From Porodaedalea pini (Eukaryota; Basidiomycota; Agaricomycetes; Hymenochaetales; Hymenochaetaceae), in NCBI GenBank assembly GCA_002794775.1, contig NBAY01000003.1:1302001-1366000 (forward strand): a stretch of 64,000 nt of DNA. The letters are read 5' to 3'. The notes under the pieces were generated by a model. The model had not been told where the DNA came from. It did no database searches and saw only the letters and a program-made list of their open reading frames with translations. Positions 14,041 through 25,559 of this stretch are shown one piece after another. Position 1 is the stretch's first letter; each line of letters starts with the position of its first letter. The position numbers were made by a program, and so were the translations under genes.

Positions 14041-16733
14041 TCAAGCTGTATATTGGAATCCCAGCATTCCTTCCACATCTCTGGATCTACTTCTCCCAGT
14101 CCCCAGTCTTTGAAGAGTTCTCGATCCCCCCAACCTCAATTGCAAATCTCCATGGTGCAATGTTCCTGTCTCTCCTCCGCCTATTCTACGCGGCTCTTCT
14201 TCGACTAGCCGTAGCCTTCCTACAACCCTGTTCTCAAAACGAAGCCGGGCCGTCAGCAACCCAGCGATGACCGCGCCTGCCACCTGCAGCGCCAATGTGG
14301 TCCGCAGTCCTGCGGTGAAATTGGGTGCTGCGGATACCGGGAAGGCGAGCACAGAGAGCAGAGCGCCAGCACCTCCAAATGATGCGACGAGTGAGACTGT
14401 GAATATGCGCTTAGAGTGTTGGCGGACATTCATTGCCTGCTACGGACGTGGAACAATCATGATGAGGCTTGATCAGTAGTAACACAAGAGGAGCAAACGT
14501 ACAAGGGATAGAATGATAGGTATGCTTCCTGGATCAAGTTCGTCAATCACGATATATTGGCTTAACATACGAGAAACAATTGACTGACCTTGAGCACCGG
14601 AGTATGCAAGGAAACACCCAGCGAATCTGGCCTGCGAGCGGATAGAACTCGAAGTCAGCATCTACCCCGCTGTTAATAAATCATTAAAGAAACACAGACC
14701 CCACGACGTCCCGAGAATCCAGTCATGCTTAGTCCGACAGTGCTCAAAAGGAAGTTGAAAACCAAGAAGGGACCGAGCACACCGACACGATTTGAGATAA
14801 AGCCCGTCAGGAGGACCATGGCAGTTGCAACAACTCCTATGGGAACAGACTGCAGGTGGTTAGGGGTCAGTCTAAGTGCTTTGTGAGGTCTCGGGACGAT
14901 ATTGACGCTTCCACAAGTTCCAATTCGTGCTTACCAGTAACTGCACCTCGACGTCGCTTAAATCGTCGCTTCTATTGAAACGAAATACCTGGTAGTCAAT
15001 ATAACTGAAACACATTTGCGGACAATACTAACGGATGAGAAGCTTGCAAGAACTTGGGGAAAAAAAAATGAAATTTCACGTTGATTACTCGTAGGCTATG
15101 GACGAGCTCACGAGTGGCTGAAGATTCAAGAATGCCATACAAAGTTCGTTAGCAGTAGCTCGTTCAGCATATAAGGGGACGTACAGAAGACTGCGATAAG
15201 TGCATTTTAGATACTGTCAGTAGCGCGAAAGACCCTACTTATTCTCTGAACGCACATAAGCAGCCCTTTAAGAAAAATTCCTTAGACAAAGACACGCAGG
15301 TGATAAAACCCACTTACATATTCGCACACAAAGCTAAGATCGCGTACGTCCACAGGTTCATGTCCATAATGTATGTGCAAAGCTTGGTTCTATCTAGAGT
15401 ATCAGGAACGTAGTCTTGTCTGTCGAGTTCAATGCGTTGGCGCATGAGCTGAATCTCGTCACGCGAGAGGAAGGGTGCATGTGCCGCGTGCTTCCTGTCC
15501 GGGCTATCCTCAAAAAAGATCAAGCTTACGACGTGCAGAAGTAGAGAACCTTACAATGGCAAAACAGCTACCGCAAGAGACCGAAAGACGGAGGGTGAAC
15601 ATTAACTTAAGTAAAGTATATTATACACGTGCGCACCTGAGTACCCATAGAATGAGAGAAGCACAGTCACAAGTCCCTCTAGTGCCTGATGAGTTTACCA
15701 CGAGTTCAAACACTGGATGATAAACACATCGATGAAAGCACTTACGAAGATCCAACGCCACCCATGCAGTGTTCCAACGTGAATTTTGCTCATCCCGAGT
15801 GCGAGGATGTTACCGAATGAGCCGAAAAGCACCGAACTGTGTTTCGAGCGTAAGCCTGTTGGTATTAAATCGACAAGAAGATGGGCACGTACGCAGAATA
15901 GAACAGTGTTATTCGAACTTGAATCTCGGAACGTTTATACCAAGATGAAATAAGATATACACAGCTGAATCACTTGTGAGTGACTTGTTTTCCATACGCA
16001 TAGAATAGCGGCCTGACCTAGGGAGAATCCCCGCCTGTGATGAACTCAGCAAACGTGCGAGTTGCAATGAATAGCAGAAAAATAAACAACCTCCAAAATA
16101 CCCAAGACTAGACGCACACCAAGAAACTGACCCCAATCATTGACAAACCCCAGAGCAATTTGTAGAGCGCCGAGAAGAAATATCGTTGTACCTAGCCACA
16201 ATGCCGTACCGACTCGCCTGAGGGCCAGGACTAAGGGAAGTTGCAAGCTTTCGATTTTGGCTGAGTTTCTGTTGCATTGATGTAGAGAACGATCTGACGT
16301 ACAAGATAAACGGAAGGAAGAGGACAAATGACACGAAATAGTATCGATGTCCATGGAACAGATGCTACTACCGTTTAGTCTCGGAGAAACAACAGCTTAA
16401 TGGGTAGGAAGCACGTACGAAATCTCTGTCGGCACCCTCGCGGCGCGCGACGGCTAAGTTCGTCGCATCTATAAATGCAATTGCGTAGAGTACTGCAAGC
16501 ACAGGGATCAGGCGCCCATCCACCTTTCGTCTGTTGAGTAATAAGGGAGCATTCGAAGGATGCACAAATGCGGCTGCGTACCGAGTTCTCTTCTCGAAAA
16601 CCGGGTTTATTGGAGCATCCACGTTCACGGGAGTCGGGGGACGTGATTCAGAGGAGAAGGAGAAGCGGTCGTGAAAAGAGCCCGGAGGGTAGTGTATCTC
16701 CGAGCTGAGACTGGCCGCTTCCGAGCCCGACAT
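14041..16733 (-). CDS. MFS permease, anion:cation symporter (Dal5/allantoate-type)
   Basis: Twelve-helix plasma-membrane transporter of the family that carries allantoate, nicotinate, pantothenate or related small acids. The substrate cannot be told from sequence. The start at MSGSEAASLSS gives a usual cytosolic tail. Recognisable blocks in order: KVDGRLIPVLAVLYAIAFID (helix 1), FVSFVLFLPFIL, RRVGTALWLGTTIFLLG, the loop AGILPSCVYLISSWYKRSEI, GWRWIFALEG, WTYAILALC, GVVATAMVLLTGFISNR and ARFAGCFLAYSGAQG, with a basic C-tail ending GMLGFQYTA. The gene is cut by about 14 short introns. The exons around 15000-15200 (between helices 7 and 8) are uncertain and could hide a defect. Confidence 0.8.
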
Positions 16734-18415
16734 GGGGGAGCGGGACAAGCGCACGGTTCCGCAGCCTGCGACGTGGCGGAGAAAAGGGAAGGGAGAAAAG
16801 GAGTGAGCTGAGAGAGAGGGGTGTTGGCATTTCAATCCGGAGCGAAGCACAAGGCAAATGAGCGGCAGGAGGCGGCGCTGTTCGAATTGCAATCAGGATG
16901 CAGGATCGAGAGCCTAGAACCTGCAGGAATCGTTCTTTTGCGGGATCGACGTGGCTGATAGCCGCAGAGTTGTCCTGTGTGCTATAAGTGCGTTTCAATC
17001 ATTAGAAAGGCAAGGACAAGCCCAAGTTTCCAGGTAAGCACTTCATCTTAGGGAAGAAGCGGTGGATTCGTCTTTTATTCCCAGAGACGGCACGGCTGAA
17101 AATGGAGAGTAGACAACGTTCCTGATCCCTGTGCGAAGGTTTAGAAGGTTCGGATGCAGACTAAAATTAATATTCTTGGTTTGATTTCAAGTTACTCGAT
17201 CTCACCAACCGTCCCTCACACATTCCCTTTTTGGATATGAACGTCTCGTGGAAGAAAGCATGCACACACCATCTCCTCTTTTACGCGTCGACCTCTTCCC
17301 TCTGGCTGTGTTGGCGGAGATCCGACCCTCGTTATGACTACATAGTACTCCTGAGGCTGTGTGGCCATTCCTCGAAGTTCGAGCACCGCGACACTTCTTC
17401 CCATACGCTCACGCCTGTGGTTCTTGCCTTCAGGAGGCGGTCGGTTGCTGAAATGTTCATTTGTTCCTCTACAACCACAATCACCATGCATGATGATTCT
17501 AGATCTGTCTTTGTAAAAGCACGATGATTAATGAGCGCTTCCCAGACTCATGCTCACATCTTATTCGTAAGTATCAAGTCGAGATTGACTTATCATTTCC
17601 TCTGCCCCGTCTCTAACGGGAGGGGTAAAAATGCGGGAACTAGAGCGCGCATATGAGCATCTATCATCTGGTCAATCTTGAGCTTGCATCCCGCAAATAG
17701 TGCACAAAAGGTTAGATGGGACGCACACCACAAAAGACATCGTCCGGAGACAAAACCTGCAGAAGCTGATTGCACGCATCTGCAGGCACACAGTCGCACA
17801 TCCTCCCCATGAATCATCGGCCAAACCCACGCGATCGTCAAGCAAGGAACGTTCAGCATGGACCTGGGCCTAATTGAGACTCTCGAGACCCATGAGAACC
17901 GGCGCCAAGCTGGAGGTCTTGCAAATGGCCTAGGCCTACTCATTCATGCATGCCTCATGGAAGACGAGCGTATACGACTTGCAGGATGAAGTACTTTAGT
18001 CCTGACCGGGAGGACTCGCACATGCAGCCTCTTAATAACACCGAGAAAATATTTCAATAGCATCCAATACACGTCACTTTTTGGCTGATGATTGAAGCAG
18101 ATGATGGGTTTAAAGATGCATGAAAGAAATTTGCCAAAGATGACTAGCTTCGACGTCGGCAGCGGAGGCTTAGTTCCAACTAGGCACCCGTTAGCAGTCA
18201 GGTACAGTGCAGCAATTGACTTGGTTTGCATCGGACTGGAGACTGCATCCGATAGACGCTTGAAGCTTGAAGCCTTGATGGGTGTTTAGTCGGGGAACGG
18301 AAAAGAGTCATAAATCCTTCAGGTAGAGTCCGTACCCCCAAAACATAGCATTCAGTCTGACCGTCGCAACGCACCATTCCATTCCATACGCCAAATGCTC
18401 TGCCACTGTGCTTGA
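16734..18415. other. Intergenic, no gene seen
   Basis: About 1.7 kb between the permease promoter and the 3' end of the cyclic phosphodiesterase gene. The reading frames on both strands are short and show no domain or consistent splice pattern. Confidence 0.45.
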
Positions 18416-19093
18416 TCATTCCGAATGGCAAACAAGATTTATCTTGTCGAGGACGGTCCAGTCCTCGATGGCACCTTCACAGCGCACGATCCAGACTTCC
18501 AAGGCGTCGAACCCCGCAAGGCAGTGCTCTTCGTCAGTTCCAGACAAATCGAACACGACCCGCTCAGCGCTGCCGCCGTCGCCCGAGTCGGTCGAACGCA
18601 CGCCGTGCGCCGACCACACCGCGTCTCGTATTTTCTCGCGGTCTGCCGCATACTCATCGGGGACGTAGAATAGCGAGACATGCGGGAAACGCGGACTGCG
18701 TGCCTCGTACTCTGGAAGCGCTTGCTGCACTTGCTCGCGGAGCGCGGCCAGAGCGGGTGTAGGCGCGACGTCTACGATGACCGATCGGAAGAACGTGTCG
18801 TCCGCCGTCAGAGCGGTAAATGCAACATGCAGAGGGTTTGCATGCGCTTGACTGTCGTTGTTGAGCGCTGAGCGCAGGCTTTTGGGTGACACGGCAAGCG
18901 GGAAAGATGCGATTGTGACATGCGGCTCAAAGGAAGGTAAGGCGTATGGTAGCGGTTCAAGGGACGGCGGGACGCGCATCAACTGCTTTAGTTTTATCGC
19001 CTCCGATGCTGGAGGCACTAGCCACAGTGCAATCCCTGCAAATGTAACTGTTGAGTGGTGCAGCTTCATCAATGTCTGCTTGTACTTGCCCAT
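18416..19093 (-). CDS. CPD1: 2',3'-cyclic-nucleotide 3'-phosphodiesterase (2H family)
   Basis: Opens nucleoside 2',3'-cyclic phosphates, or ADP-ribose 1'',2''-cyclic phosphate left by tRNA splicing. The two signature motifs are present as HVTIAS and HVSLFYV, with catalytic histidines in H-x-T/S-x; the C-terminal core ends CLAGFDALEVWIVRCEG. The start fits a two-exon model. Exon 1 is only ATGG (19093-19090), then comes a 54-nt intron beginning GCAAGT and ending TTTGCAG, then 19035-18416. This yields MGIALWLVPPASE, the normal start of the family, and 207 aa. The intron has no stop and is a multiple of three, so unspliced RNA would also be translatable. Confidence 0.87.
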   Translation of the reverse strand: MGKYKQTLMKLHHSTVTFAGIALWLVPPASEAIKLKQLMRVPPSLEPLPYALPSFEPHVTIASFPLAVSPKSLRSALNNDSQAHANPLHVAFTALTADDTFFRSVIVDVAPTPALAALREQVQQALPEYEARSPRFPHVSLFYVPDEYAADREKIRDAVWSAHGVRSTDSGDGGSAERVVFDLSGTDEEHCLAGFDALEVWIVRCEGAIEDWTVLDKINLVCHSE

Positions 19094-19414
19094 GTCGGCC
19101 TGATTAGAGTTAGGATCTCCGTGTTTGACGCACCAAGATACCCTATAATCTCGAATAAACACGATTATTTACAAGCATCACTAGCGACCACAACCAGATG
19201 GCAGAGCTATGTACTAAATATACAGTATAACGGTGAAAGCAGCAGACACGTTTCAAACAGACCGACGTAAGAAACAGGGAAGTCGGCGATGGGGGTGGGG
19301 GGATTGGTGGGAAGGTCAGCAAACAATCAGAGCAAAGGACCAAAAAGATGATAAAGAGATGAAGACGAAAGCATTTGTTATCGCACATTGACGACCGAAG
19401 GGTCAGGTAAATTA

Positions 19415-20932
19415 TTACATAGCTCGCTGCGTCAGCAGTTGTTGCTGCTTTTGCTTCTCCTGCTCAAGACGCTAGACGCACAAAAAGAGTCAGATAATTA
19501 CACCGAAATCCGTATAAAGAACACACATGGTATAATAATTGAACAGCCATCTGGATGTTCTGCGGCTGACCCGTGATGATGACGAGTCTCTCGCTCTCCG
19601 TGCCGCCCGCAGGACCACTCATCCCAGGCGCGGTCGCCCCAGGTTCCATGATTTTGATCTGGCTAGCACTCATATGCCTGATCTCGTTTATCTTGCTCCC
19701 GCCCTTTCCGATGATGCAGCCGACCAGATCGTTGGGTATGTAAATTTGCTGCGTCTGCAGTTGCTGCGGAGGGTTGTTTGCCATGTGTGGAGGAAGGTGC
19801 GCTTGCGGTGGCATGGGGGCATATGGTGTCGCATTATAGACAGGCACATAAGATGAGGCACCACCGCTAACAGGCGGACGCGGAGCGCGGTTAGTGGGCC
19901 GATATGAAGAATTAGTCGAAGAAGGCATGCGCTCTTGACATTCAATGAGAATATTGCCAACGTAGTATGTTGCAATATGTATCGCGTCAGCAACGCCCGC
20001 GACGCTGAGTACCCGCTGGTTTGATATGTTAGATAAGAAACCACTAATGAATAGAAAAATAACATACCTCGGTTGAGCCGGGCAACATGCCCTCGCTCGC
20101 GTTGAGCCTTGCGCCGCTCGCATCCTGAATCTCCTTGATCTTTGCGCCTTGCTTCCCAATTATAGACCCCATGCGTGAGTTGGGTATCATGAATTTGATG
20201 GTGACTGCTCGGCTTCCGGGACAGAAGGAACGTCGAACGGCTCGTCGTTTATCCTTCGCACGATGAGACCAAACGCCTAGGTGCCGTAAGTGCTTGCTCA
20301 GCCTATCTGTAAAAGCGAGGGAGTCGTACCTTTGACACCGCATCCAGCGGCCCGCTAACGTTCAAAATGCGCTCCGGGTTGCCTGGGATGCTCTCGGAAA
20401 CCATGACACGCGCCCCACTCTTTTCGCGGATCTCGTTGACATGCTTGCCGGCACGACCGATGATGATGGACGCGTCCTGCGTGACAATCAGGCAACGCAT
20501 ATGGATCATCGCTGAAGGGGACTGTCCAGACGGTCCGTTGGAAGACGTAGGACCTGCAGCGGTTGTGCCCGACATAGTCGACGAGCCTGCCTGGCCGTCG
20601 CCGGACTGCACAGTCGAGCTGGACGTGTCGGCCTTGCCTTCAGCTGCCGTCGGGGTGGACGCGGCGGTATCGTTGGAGGGGGCGTCGCCGTCAGCGTCCG
20701 TGTCCTTCATGGCAATGTCGCGGTCATTTATCGTGGCTGTTGCAGCGGTGGGAGCGGAAGTGGCAGAATCATCGACTCGAGATGAGTCATGCGCAGATTG
20801 GGAGCGTGATGATGCACTGGCAGCGACGCCCGTATTTGCACGCTTCAGCTTTGGCTGCTCGCTGTCCGACGGCGACCTCGACCGCTTGCGATTGCTCTCG
20901 GTCGGCGCTGTCGCAGCTAAGCCTTCTGCCAT
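19415..20932 (-). CDS. Three-KH-domain RNA-binding protein (PCBP/hnRNP K-like, HEK2/PBP2 type), frameshifted
   Basis: Binds single-stranded C-rich RNA; relatives act in mRNA localisation, stability and telomere silencing. Exons: 20932-20330, 20276-20068, 20015-19527, 19471-19415 (about 452 aa if continuous). A Ser/Thr/Asp-rich N-tail with KRSRSPSD precedes KH1 (IIIGRAGKHVNEI), KH2 (GSIIGKQGAKIKEI) and KH3 (GCIIGKGGSKINEI), each with the G-x-x-G loop. Exon 2 does not hold one frame: it reads INDEPFDVPSV in one phase and GSRAVTIKFMIPN in another. The switch falls at the CCC run at 20218-20220. One missing C (homopolymer) explains it, either as a consensus error or as a true inactivating deletion. 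Confidence 0.85.
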
Positions 20933-21450
20933 TGCAATATATCAAATATTCAATAAAGAAATGCGGAAATGGTGGGTGTGTTTTTTTCGTGTCGGAAAGA
21001 GCTTGGGAACGGAGGAGAGATTCTGAGCGGGATGCGGGGTTGGGTGTGAGGAGGTGCGGGTTGTATGGTGAAAATTCTGGCAGGATATGTACATACCGGT
21101 GCTCGCTGTTCAGCACAGCGACAAAATTTCTAGCAAAACTACTCAGGAAATGGGGCCGAGTACGTGGTCGTTGAGAGCGTCGTGGACACTCTGATGAGCC
21201 TTCTGCGAACTTTCCTTTTCTGGCCGCTTTACTACCGGTGGCCCTCTGTACACTGTTTCATACTGAACAGAATCATTATATTTGCTACAACGTTCAGAGG
21301 GAAAGATACACTGATAATGTAGGTAAGGAAAATCAAGTAAAGCCATAGTGTATCGGCGAGTAAACGCGAAAAACAATGCGCAAAAATAACTCGAGGGACG
21401 TGCGAAGGTCAAATGGGACACTATGACATGAATCGAAACGGATAATCAAG
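20933..21450. other. Intergenic, promoter side of the KH gene
   Basis: Separates the KH-gene start from the stop of the arrestin-like gene on the same strand. No reading frame with a motif is seen. An antisense ORF from 20367 to 21026 is a shadow of the KH gene and runs into this space. Confidence 0.4.
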
Positions 21451-23122
21451 TTATAAAGCAGGCCATAACTTATCTGCGGATGGCATCGACTGAGTAGCTT
21501 CTGGGCTTTCCCGCGGAGTATACACCGGCAAGGGGACTGAATCATCGATCCTGCGTTCTCCATTTGCGTGGAAGAGCTGCGAGTAAGCAGGCAGCACCAC
21601 TATGTCACCGTCCCTGGTCGCAGATCCAGCTGAGTAGCCAAACAATGAGCTGGCCCGCGATTTCGTGGGAGGAAGATGCGCAAATTTAACCGGGATGCTG
21701 AATCCCATGTGCTCGACAGAAGGAATATCATCACCCCCTTCAGTACCATAGGCGCATGTAAGCTCGATCTCCAGTTCATGGTGCACACGGAACAAAGGGC
21801 CTTCTTCGTCTGCTCGCAGAGCCTTGACGCGTCCATGCTGCTGCTCCCATGCTACGTCCTGGCCCTGCGCGACGCGCTCGAACGGCACACTCACATCTAC
21901 TCTGGTCCATACTTGTTCGTCTGCATGCACTGCCTCCTGTTCCAAGAAAATGCCATCACCTGGGAGAATGTGCCTGCTCAGTTGCTTTTGTGGAAGAAGC
22001 AAGAACGATGCTCGAATCCGAGACGCCACACCGTCAGGAATGTTGACGGATGACAGGCCAATATCGTACAATGCCTTTACAGGATGCGTGTTCAACAGTG
22101 GCTTGCTATCTGGTTGAGAAGATGGTAGAGGAAATACGGATGTGTAAGAACACGATGGCTTTTGGCTGGAGAAACAAAATTCAGCAAATCTATGCAAAAC
22201 ATTGCAAGATAAGCACGTACCTATAGACCTCTTGCTGAGAAAGCTGCATTCGGAAATGGGTCAATCGGAGTCGCTGCTGCTGATCCATAGACAATGCTCC
22301 CGCACGCAAGCGTAACGTCAGTATGAAGCTCCCGGCATCCATGTCGACATATTCGGGAACCGATACTCGCAATTCGAGATTCGAGAAAACGTCTTCCAGG
22401 ATACGAGGAGATGAATTTGCTCTCTTGTTGATGTTATTCCGAGTATTGATCATATACAGTGCCTCTGGGAAGACCGCAGAAGGCTCGAGTTCGTCGACCA
22501 TAGTCGGGCTCATGAACCGAACCACCTCAACCTCTGCTCGGGGTGCACGCACGGTCTTAATTCTCGATATGAACGGGGCGCAAAGAGTCGAGAACGACCA
22601 TGCGCGCGAATGCAGCCCTTCTTCCAAAGGTGTAAAGCGCGCTTCCGCGAAGAGCGCGTAGCTCGTACCAGCTGGTCCGTGCACGTCACTGCCATAGATA
22701 CTCGATGAAGGAAGCCACCCAGGTACCGGCAAGTCAAACACGAAATTCCAGACACTGGGTACGTCGCTGTCTTCATGCCCATCATTGGAAAGCAACATCG
22801 CCTGAGTCGGAGCAAGCTCGCGCGTCAGCCTGCAGAGGCGTGCCGCAGAGTACCCGGTTTCATTCGTGACGAGCTCTGATTGCCCTTCAAATGTAAGCGT
22901 TAAGGAGCGCAGAAGGACTTTCTCGGTGCGGGCTTGGTCGAAGAACGAAGCACTGGAGGACAGGGATACAGACACATGTCCAGACAAAGAGTAGGCGGTT
23001 CTACACAACGAGAGTTAGCATACACAATCCATGTCTCAGCTGGTCTTGACTCACGATGCGTCTGGATCATTGATCATACATAGCGTGCTTGAGGAGAGGT
23101 GGGTGTCTACTGCGATTGTCAT
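21451..23122 (-). CDS. Arrestin-like protein with proline-rich C-terminus
   Basis: Second arrestin-fold protein of the window, only distantly like the one at 2615-4385. Exons: 23122-23055, 23000-22221, 22165-21451 (520 aa). Seen: MTIAVDTHLSSSTLCMINDP then TAYSLSGHVSVSL (first arrestin strands), WNFVFDLPVPGWLPSSSIYG in the N-domain, VEVVRFMSPT between domains, LELRVSVPEYVDMD in the C-domain, and an end rich in aromatic/proline motifs (PAYSQLFHANGERRID, PLPVYTPRE) common to basidiomycete arrestin-like proteins. PPxY-like and PVY motifs would fit recruitment of an ubiquitin ligase. A stop lies just upstream of the chosen ATG's frame, which supports the start unless another intron lies further upstream. 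Confidence 0.75.
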
Positions 23123-23562
23123 CGCGTCAGGCAGGAGAACACGCGGGAGAAGGGCAGGGCGTACAGGAACGACATCGTTGAACACTGGCTATAAGGCTAG
23201 CAGAACAAAAGCGAGTACTTTGAGAGAGCAAAGAGACCGCAGGGCCACAGTGAGCGTGGTTCCACACAAAGAGATCACCCAAAGCGTTGAAGCGCGAGCG
23301 ACATGTTAGCGGCTTTACCCAAACGGACTCAAACACACGACTGCTTCCGGGAATGCAGAAATACAACACAATTTACTACAATTGTTCCACTTAGATATGA
23401 TAACAGCGTTAGATTATTGGTTAGTAGCTGATTGTGGATGATTGAGTTGATAAAGAGGAGTGGGGATGAAAGATAGGGGAGTTTGACAATTACAGATGGC
23501 GGGTTACTTATACAACACGCAGAGACGAGCATTCACTGAGCCTACAATCTTTTCTGAACGCC
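23123..23562. other. Intergenic, no gene seen
   Basis: Promoter of the arrestin-like gene and 3' flank of the DUF1776 gene. Two minus-strand ORFs enter here without motifs. Confidence 0.4.
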
Positions 23563-25454
23563 TCAGTCTTGCACACTTATCCAACTATTTTCCACACCAG
23601 AGGCTGCCTCCATGACAGAGCCTCTCGTATCTGTTGTGCGGTCCGATTCTGAGACAGCCAAAGGCGGCACAGGAGGTTCGTTTATCGTTATTTCCTGTTC
23701 CGTCTTTGACGTCTCCTCCGTGCTAGCGAGATCCGGAGTTACAGGAGGCAAGCTCGGCGCAACGCGGGGTGCAACAGGCAAGTACTTGTTCCTGATTGAC
23801 ATCAGGACGGCTGGCAAATTCAGGAGCGCATCGAGCACGAATGAAGGCAGGTAAGAGGCGGCAGTATACGTATGCGCTAGAAAATAATAATGAGTATACA
23901 TCATGAATAAATAATTGTTAGAGACTAATCACCTCCTGCTCCGACTGCAAACCTGTCTCCTTGGATCGCTCGGTAAAAGCCATATGCCCAGAGCCTAAGT
24001 CCGACAGCAATTGTCGACCTTCTCTCACTCTTCGTTGCGTTCCATCCTACCGTGCCCACGAGTGTTCGCACGAACTTATCAGCACTCGTAGGCTTCCTTC
24101 CGCGACGCTGCGTGACGGCGTTTATGAACGCAGTGTACGGAGCAGAATAAACCCTTTGTTCGCCTGGAGTCCACTCTCCGATAGAGTGCGCTAGAGCTTC
24201 ATCATTGAGGGATAACGCCGCTGATACCAAAGAGTCAGTTTTTTCGACCACGCCTACGTCAGCCACGACAACTCGTACGTCGCGCATCTGAGGATCGGCC
24301 ACTTGCTTGAGTTCGCGCCTGAGGACCTCTGCGCCGCGCACCGTGGCGGTAGCACTCATAGCTTGAGCGGATGCATAGGGCACACCGACACGGGCATCCG
24401 CGGCAGGCACGCAGAGAATAATGCTCCTACTCCCTCCAACAGCGTACATGGAGTCCTGAGAGCGGACGGAGTCAACCCGGAACAGGGGGAGAAGCGCCTG
24501 GATAGCTTGCAGAGGCATTATATGCGTACGCCAGAGGTAAGCTTCATATGTCGAATCGAGTTCGAGATGCTCAAATGGTGCCGGGGTTGGACATGCGGTT
24601 GGTGGAGAAAGCGTTATGAGAGAAATGACGGAGAATATAACCGGGAAAGTTGTTGGCGACTGCTGATATGGATCCCCCGCAGAGTTCAAAGGGAAACGCA
24701 GACTAAGCGTGGCTTTGAGTGATTTGAGGAAAGGCTGAAGGGTCGCTGGCTAATAATGACGGTGCGTCGTTATTTTGCTGTCCATGTGTAGAGGAATAAA
24801 TGCATGCGCACCTCCGTCGGATCGAACACCAAAGCCCTGACATATCCGCTTCCTGTTGTCTCAGTTTCCGCTACCGCATCAGGGTTGGATACGCTTGTGA
24901 TTACTATATATCCTTCTTTCACCAGGCCAGAAATCAAAGATGGCCCGAGTGGCATATCTCCACCGAGGACGACTGTGCGACATGCGTTAGATACATGTAA
25001 CATAATATGTATACTAGATGAACGTACCGACAACTAATCGTCTGGTCGCGGTGCTCGACCCGACAGTCTTCTGAGTACGACGGAGCCTCGCCCGAGCTTT
25101 CGCGTAACTTGATGCACTGTATCCCGCCAGCAGTCCCGCACCGACGGCGCCCACGCACATCGCACCGACGAGTGCCTTGTTTCGACTTGCCCAGTCCGCT
25201 ACGTCTTCATACCAGACCGTGGAAGGCGGCGGAGGCGGTGGTGGCGGGGGAGGTGCAGGTACATCAAATCGCCCAAGGCTGGGGAGGCGGATGTCAGGCA
25301 TCTCGGGAGGGCCGAAGCGCGATACATGCATCCAAAGGCGCTGCACAGAGTCGTTGATAGCATCCACGTCGGTCACAAATGCATAAGAAGAAACGATGAG
25401 TTCCTCGACGGAGGCGATATACCCGTCGATCTGATCTCTTGTAGGCACAGACAT
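23563..25454 (-). CDS. DUF1776 family protein, SDR-like membrane-associated oxidoreductase
   Basis: Fungal family that includes yeast YNL181W/PBR1, a putative short-chain dehydrogenase-like protein of the ER. Exons: 25454-25028, 24972-24812, 24749-23933, 23876-23563 (572 aa). The N-part has an uninterrupted proline run (about residues 69-80), then a membrane segment (LVGAMCVGAVGAGLLAGYSA, near 97-116) and an Arg/Lys stop-transfer. The middle reads VLGGDMPLGPSLISGLVKEG, taking the place of a Rossmann nucleotide loop but lacking its usual G-x-x-x-G-x-G. The tail (residues 480-572) is Pro/Ser/Thr/Glu-rich. LINE copy 1 begins 105 bp upstream of the start codon, inside the promoter shared with BRX1. 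Confidence 0.82.
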
Positions 25455-25548
25455 GGTGGTAGGTGGTCAAGTCCGAGTCTACTATCAAGTTGGCATCGAC
25501 GAGAAACGAGGACATTCGATGCCATTCGATTTCAGCGACGCGTCCATG

Positions 25549-25559
25549 CGGCATGGCAC
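25549..25559. repeat. Target-site duplication, LINE copy 1, left
   Basis: CGGCATGGCAC, identical to 34323-34333. The last C may belong to the element. Confidence 0.88.

Noticed and set aside
16368..16892. 174-codon minus-strand ORF starting upstream of the permease
   Set aside because: It is the permease first exons read through introns with an unsupported upstream extension; start at 16733 preferred.
20367..21026. 219-codon plus-strand ORF
   Set aside because: Antisense shadow of the KH protein's low-complexity N-terminus.
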